Shown here piece after piece: positions 60,058 through 64,000 of a stretch of DNA of 64,000 nt. Positions within the stretch are counted from its first letter, which is position 1. Every line of letters begins with the position of its first letter. The stretch spans positions 8,988 to 72,987 of the forward strand of contig JAZRKJ010000039.1 of the NCBI GenBank assembly GCA_045646245.1, in the 5' to 3' direction. A program made the translations under genes and the position numbers. This stretch comes from SIG607 sp045646245. Lineage in GTDB: Bacteria > Bacillota > Clostridia > Oscillospirales > Acutalibacteraceae. The notes under the pieces were generated by a model. It saw only the letters and a program-made list of their open reading frames with translations. It did no database searches and was not told the DNA's origin.

Positions 60058-61902
60058 ATGGATAATAAAAAATTGGAAGAACTTTTTCTTAAGGTTCAAA
60101 AGCCGGGCAGATACTGTGGCGGTGAACAGGGAAGTATAATAAAGGACAAGGCAAAGGTTGACGTCAGGTTTGCTTTTTGTTTTCCTGATACTTATGAAGT
60201 GGGTATGTCTCATCTTGGTATGAAAATACTTTATTCCTGCTTTAACGAAAGGGAAGATATATGGTGCGAACGTGTTTTTGCGCCTTGGGTTGATTTTGAA
60301 AAGGTGATGCGGGAAAACGAAATTCCGCTTTTTGCTTTGGAAAGCCGTGACCCTTTAAAGGAATTTGATTTTATAGGTTTTACTCTACAGTATGAAATGA
60401 GTTTTACCAACGTTCTCAATATGCTGGACCTTGCGGGACTTCCCGTAAAAAGCAGTGACCGTAAAGAGCTTAATAATATTGTTGTTGCGGGCGGCCCTTG
60501 CGCTTGTAACGCTGAACCTATTGCGGATTTTATTGATATTTTCTTCCTTGGCGAGGGCGAAGAGGTTGACCTTGAGATAATCGACCTTTATAAAGAATGT
60601 AAGAAAAACGGCGAAAGCAAGGATGAATTTCTTGAAAAAGCTGCGAAAATAGAAGGTGTTTACGTACCTTCTCTTTATAATGTTACATATAACCAAGACG
60701 GTACGGTGAATGCCGTAATACCAAAATCAGATGCGCCTAAAACAATAAAAAAACGTATTATCACCGACCTTGATAATGCTTATTACCCAAAAGAATTTGT
60801 AGTATCGTATATTGAAATCGTTCACGACCGCGCTGTTCAGGAAATTTACCGCGGTTGTATTCGCGGTTGCCGTTTTTGTCAGGCGGGATTTTTGTACCGC
60901 CCTGTGAGAGAAAAATCCCCCGAAGTTATAAGCGGACAAGCCCGTGACCTTTGCAGTGCTACCGGCTACGACGAAATTTCCCTTTCTTCTCTTTCTACAA
61001 GCGACTACACTCGGCTTGAAGAATTGCTTACAAGCCTTCTTGACTGGACCGATGAAGAAAAGGTAAGCCTTTCTTTGCCGTCGCTGAGAATTGATAACTT
61101 TTCTCCCGAGCTTCTCGCCAGAATTAACCATATACGCAAAAGCGGTCTTACTTTTGCTCCCGAAGCGGGAACTCAAAGGCTTAGAGATGTTATAAACAAA
61201 AATATTACCGAACGCGAAATTCTTGATACCTGCCGCATTGCTTTTGCAGGCGGACACACTTCGGTAAAGCTTTACTTTATGTTGGGACTTCCTACCGAAA
61301 CCGACGAAGATTTAAAGGGAATTGCAGATTTGGCGCAAAAAATAGTTGATATTTATTACGCTTTGCCTAACCGTCCGAAGGGACGAAGCGTGGACGTAGG
61401 TGTCAGCGTTTCTACCTTTGTGCCCAAGCCTTTTACTCCCTTCCAATTTGAACCTCAAATAAACCGTGAGGAAATTATAAGACGTCAAAACTATTTAAGA
61501 AGTTGTATAACTACCAAAAAGGTTTCTCTTTCTTGGCACGATTCTTCTACCAGTTTTCTTGAAGGTGTGTTTGCAAGGGGTGACCGTAGGTTGGGCAAGG
61601 TTATTGAGGCTGCGTGGAAAAAAGGCTGTATTTTCGACAGTTGGAGTGAATGCTTTGACCTTGAAAAATGGTTGGCGGCATTTGAAGAATGCGGTATAGA
61701 TCCTGAATTTTACAGTTGCAGAACCCGTGAATACGATGAAGTGTTGCCCTGGGAACATCTTGATTATGCGGTTTCTAAGGATTTCTTTGTTAAGCAGAAT
61801 AAATTGGCTCACGAAGCCATAACGACGCCCAATTGCCGTATTTCCTGTGCGGCTTGCGGAGCAAATTGTTACGGGGAGGGTGTTTGCTTTGAAAAACGTT
61901 AG
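60058..61902 (+). CDS. B12-binding-type radical SAM protein, TIGR03960 family
   Basis: The 614-residue protein has an N-terminal region with the family's GRYCGGEQGSI start, a Rossmann-like B12-binding-like part (VVAGGPCACNAEPIADF) and a radical SAM core with the cluster motif GCIRGCRFCQAG (C-x3-C-x2-C) near residue 270. The C-terminus ends with a Cys-rich CRISCAACGANC stretch, which may bind a second cluster. Members are widespread in Firmicutes beside the TIGR03936 partner, often near rng and rplU; the reaction is unknown. GAGGAAA precedes the ATG. Confidence 0.92.
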   Translation: MDNKKLEELFLKVQKPGRYCGGEQGSIIKDKAKVDVRFAFCFPDTYEVGMSHLGMKILYSCFNEREDIWCERVFAPWVDFEKVMRENEIPLFALESRDPLKEFDFIGFTLQYEMSFTNVLNMLDLAGLPVKSSDRKELNNIVVAGGPCACNAEPIADFIDIFFLGEGEEVDLEIIDLYKECKKNGESKDEFLEKAAKIEGVYVPSLYNVTYNQDGTVNAVIPKSDAPKTIKKRIITDLDNAYYPKEFVVSYIEIVHDRAVQEIYRGCIRGCRFCQAGFLYRPVREKSPEVISGQARDLCSATGYDEISLSSLSTSDYTRLEELLTSLLDWTDEEKVSLSLPSLRIDNFSPELLARINHIRKSGLTFAPEAGTQRLRDVINKNITEREILDTCRIAFAGGHTSVKLYFMLGLPTETDEDLKGIADLAQKIVDIYYALPNRPKGRSVDVGVSVSTFVPKPFTPFQFEPQINREEIIRRQNYLRSCITTKKVSLSWHDSSTSFLEGVFARGDRRLGKVIEAAWKKGCIFDSWSECFDLEKWLAAFEECGIDPEFYSCRTREYDEVLPWEHLDYAVSKDFFVKQNKLAHEAITTPNCRISCAACGANCYGEGVCFEKR

Positions 61903-62521
61903 AGTATTTTTTACCAAAAAAGGGAGACTTCGTTTTGTTTCCCACCTTGATATGAACCGTTTTTTTACAAGAGTTCTTCGTAAAAGCGGACTTCCGATTT
62001 GGTATACCGAAGGTTTTAATCCTCATCCATACCTTACCTTTGCGTTACCGCTTTCTTTAGGCTTTGAAAGTGTCAGCGAGGTTGTGGATTTCAGAATTGT
62101 TGACGACGAATATCCGCTTGAAAAGGTGGCGGAAAAATTATCTGCCATTCTTCCGGAATATATAGAAATTATAAAGGTTGCCGAACCGATTATGAAAACC
62201 GGCAAAATAACCTCCGCGGGATTTGACCTTTCCTTTGAGAGGGGAGAAGATGCACAAGACTTTTATGATTTTTTAAAAAGCGGTAACGTTGTTATCAGTA
62301 AAAAAACCAAAAAAGGCAATATAAAGGTAGAAGAAGTATCTTCTAAAATCATTTCGGTAACCGCCGAAGGCGAAAAGGTTGGTATTGTACTTCCGGCAGG
62401 AAACGATAACCTTAACCCGACGTTGCTTGTAACTTCTTTTTCGGATAAAACGGGGAAAGAATATACCGTTTCTTATACACGAACCGCCCTTTTCGGACCT
62501 GATAACAAAGCGTTTTGTTAG
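61889..62521 (+). CDS. TIGR03936 family radical SAM-associated protein (DUF2344)
   Basis: The 210-residue protein matches the partner of TIGR03960 proteins: KKGRLRFVSHLDMNRFFTRV at the N-terminus, then PIWYTEGFNPHPYLTFALPL. No catalytic motif is known. I choose TTG 61889 since GGAGG lies 9 bases upstream and the family start follows; this gives a 14-base overlap with the radical SAM gene. The usual downstream rng-rplU-rpmA block is missing here. Confidence 0.9.
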   Translation: MKNVRVFFTKKGRLRFVSHLDMNRFFTRVLRKSGLPIWYTEGFNPHPYLTFALPLSLGFESVSEVVDFRIVDDEYPLEKVAEKLSAILPEYIEIIKVAEPIMKTGKITSAGFDLSFERGEDAQDFYDFLKSGNVVISKKTKKGNIKVEEVSSKIISVTAEGEKVGIVLPAGNDNLNPTLLVTSFSDKTGKEYTVSYTRTALFGPDNKAFC

Positions 62522-62680
62522 ATGCGCTTAAGGGTGGTCAAGACTAAAGAATAAATACAGCAATATTTGTCTATAAGTTGTTGTTTTTTGTCATAGATTT
62601 GTGCAAATTTTTTGGTATTATTGAGGTAGAGTGATGGAAATAACTGTCACTGAAAAAAATAGTAGCGGAGGTATTTTGAA

Positions 62681-63502
62681 ATGAGTAAATTACCTATAGG
62701 CATTCAGCTTTATTCCGTAAGAGATGCGGTAGAAGCAGATTTTGCCGGTACTTTAAAAGAACTTAAAAAAATGGGATACGATGCTGTAGAATTTGCAGGC
62801 CTTTTTAATTACAGCGCAAAGGAAGTTAAGGCTATGTGCGAAGAATCCGGTCTTATTCCGATTTCTGCTCACGTAGGTCTTGGCGTTATTATGAAAGACG
62901 TTGCAAAGGTTATTGGCGATTATGCTGAAATCGGTTGTAAATACGTGGCTATTCCGTGGGCATCTGCAGATGCAGACCTTCCCGGTGCGCCCGGATACGA
63001 TACCTTCCTTGCAAACGTGAAAATTGTTTCTGCGGAATGCGCAAAGCACGGTATGAAGCTTCTTTATCACAACCACGATTTTGAATTTGTTAAAATCGAC
63101 GGCAAAAACAAACTTGATATTCTTTATGCCGACACCACTCCCGAAGAACTTGGAACTCAGGTTGATACCTGCTGGGCTAAGGTTGGCGGCGAAGACCCTG
63201 CTAAATACGTGCTTAAGTATTCCGGCAGAGCTCCTCTTGTTCATATCAAGGACTTTGTTGGTTCTAAGAGCGCAAAAATGTACGACCTTATTGACGGCGG
63301 AGAGGTTGGAGAAGGAGCAGAGATAGTTCCTTTTGAGCTTCGTCCCGTTGGTTACGGAATTCAGGATGTTCTTTCCATATTTAAAGCAAGTGAAGCAGCA
63401 GGTGCTGAAATGGTTATCGTTGAGCAAGACCGTCCTGCTCTTGACAGAAATTCTATGGAATGCGCAAAGCTTAGTATTGATTACATAAAGAACATTTATT
63501 AA
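62681..63502 (+). CDS. Sugar phosphate isomerase/epimerase family protein
   Basis: The 273-residue TIM-barrel protein belongs to the AP-endonuclease-2-like fold of IolE/IolI-type enzymes: GIQLYSVRDAVEADF at the start, MGYDAVEFAG, LLYHNHDFEF near residue 130, VDTCWA near 162 and VHIKDF near 188. It precedes a Gfo/Idh/MocA oxidoreductase in the same direction, a common pairing for breakdown or epimerisation of inositols and rare sugars. CGGAGG precedes the ATG. Confidence 0.9.
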   Translation: MSKLPIGIQLYSVRDAVEADFAGTLKELKKMGYDAVEFAGLFNYSAKEVKAMCEESGLIPISAHVGLGVIMKDVAKVIGDYAEIGCKYVAIPWASADADLPGAPGYDTFLANVKIVSAECAKHGMKLLYHNHDFEFVKIDGKNKLDILYADTTPEELGTQVDTCWAKVGGEDPAKYVLKYSGRAPLVHIKDFVGSKSAKMYDLIDGGEVGEGAEIVPFELRPVGYGIQDVLSIFKASEAAGAEMVIVEQDRPALDRNSMECAKLSIDYIKNIY

Positions 63503-63530
63503 TGAATAAAACTCAAAGGAGTGTTTAATT

Positions 63531-64000
63531 ATGGCAGACAATATTTTAGACAGATTTGACGGCAATTTTTCTGACGGCGCGGCAGTAGATGCTTCTCGCA
63601 AGGTTAAGGTTGGTATTATCGGTACCGGTTGGATTGCAGAAGCTCATATCAGAGAATATCTTGCAATGGAAGACGTTGAGGTTGTTGCCCTTGCAGACAT
63701 CGTTCCCGGCAAAGCTGAAGCATTCGCTAAGAAATTCGGCGTAGAAGGTGCAAAGTATTATCCTTCCCACAAAGAGCTTATTGACGCAGGCGAAGTAGAA
63801 GCGGTTTCTATTTGTACCTACAACTGTCAGCATGCAGAGCCTACAATTTACGCTCTTAACCACGGTGTAAACGTAATGCTTGAAAAACCCTTCACAGTTA
63901 CACTTGAGGAAGCTATTGAGGTTATGAAGGCAGAAAAGGCAAGCGGCAAGCTCCTTACTAAAGTCGGAGGCCAAGCGGTCTTAGGAAGACAATGTCATAA
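63531..64000 (+). CDS. Gfo/Idh/MocA family oxidoreductase, 5' part
   Basis: The frame is open to the right edge, so only the first 156 residues are visible. The nucleotide-binding motif VKVGIIGTGWIAEAH (near residue 25), VVALADIVPGKAEAFAKKFG, the AVSICTYNCQHAEP segment and the catalytic-lysine motif MLEKPF (near 124) show an NAD(P)-dependent sugar dehydrogenase. It lies 28 bases after the isomerase with AAAGGAG before the ATG. The last dozen residues (KVGGQAVLGRQCH) do not show the usual GFQPR-like continuation, which could be divergence or a sequence error near the edge. Confidence 0.9.
   Translation, partial: MADNILDRFDGNFSDGAAVDASRKVKVGIIGTGWIAEAHIREYLAMEDVEVVALADIVPGKAEAFAKKFGVEGAKYYPSHKELIDAGEVEAVSICTYNCQHAEPTIYALNHGVNVMLEKPFTVTLEEAIEVMKAEKASGKLLTKVGGQAVLGRQCH

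Overview
This window looks like a chromosomal segment of a low-to-medium GC, spore-forming member of the Clostridia, probably a gut Oscillospirales-type organism. The evidence is Firmicutes-type synteny (tig-clpP-clpX; rplS-lepB-rbgA-rnhB-yraN; addB-addA), Firmicutes regulatory RNAs (FMN and SAM-I riboswitches, a probable L19 leader), strong GGAGG ribosome binding sites with frequent TTG/GTG starts, and a BofA homologue together with an M23/M50 pair resembling SpoIVFA-SpoIVFB. I saw no rRNA, tRNA, CRISPR array, transposase or prophage gene.

Layout. 1-2.4 kb: end of a D,D-carboxypeptidase gene, rluB, a GNAT-like protein, secG and a BofA-family gene. 2.4-15.6 kb, plus strand: addB-addA recombination nuclease, a YmfF/YmfH-type M16 pair, lgt, folD, a membrane protein and an HtrA-like protein that lacks two of its three catalytic residues. 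15.6-22.3 kb, minus strand: cysteine desulfurase and thiI (tRNA thiolation), then a CinA protein fused through a membrane segment to a catalytically dead sortase B domain, a second membrane-anchored protein with a MoCF/CinA-N-like domain, and a Sm_multidrug_ex-type membrane protein. 22.4-30 kb, plus strand: L19 leader-rplS, lepB, rbgA, rnhB, yraN, a small minus-strand DUF1540 gene, a phosphoesterase, tig, clpP, clpX. 30-39.2 kb: GH2 glycosidase, pncB, a lipoprotein, azlC-azlD, pcrA and two membrane proteins. 39.3-42.9 kb: two tandem RlmD/RumA-like methyltransferases, a small Cys-rich gene behind a structured RNA with its own terminator, and a YbaK deacylase.

42.9-54.4 kb is mainly sugar metabolism: a mannonate dehydratase-like protein, an SDR and an unclassified clan GH-A-like glycosidase, with an AraC regulator transcribed divergently; then a GH13 glucosidase with glycogen phosphorylase, cardiolipin synthase and a TIM-barrel isomerase. 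54.4-64 kb: a lipoprotein amidase, a DUF1294 gene, FMN riboswitch-ribU, SAM riboswitch-metK, the M23/M50 (SpoIVFA/SpoIVFB-like) pair, a TIGR03960/TIGR03936 radical SAM pair, and the start of a sugar isomerase / Gfo-Idh-MocA oxidoreductase operon that runs off the end.

The most unusual content is the CinA-pseudosortase fusion with its MoCF-like membrane partner (16.1-19.9 kb), the HtrA-like pseudoprotease (14.4-15.6 kb), a histone-H1-like tail on trigger factor (27.7-28.0 kb), and the structured RNA at 42.1-42.3 kb. All family names come from reading motifs by eye; no database search was run.
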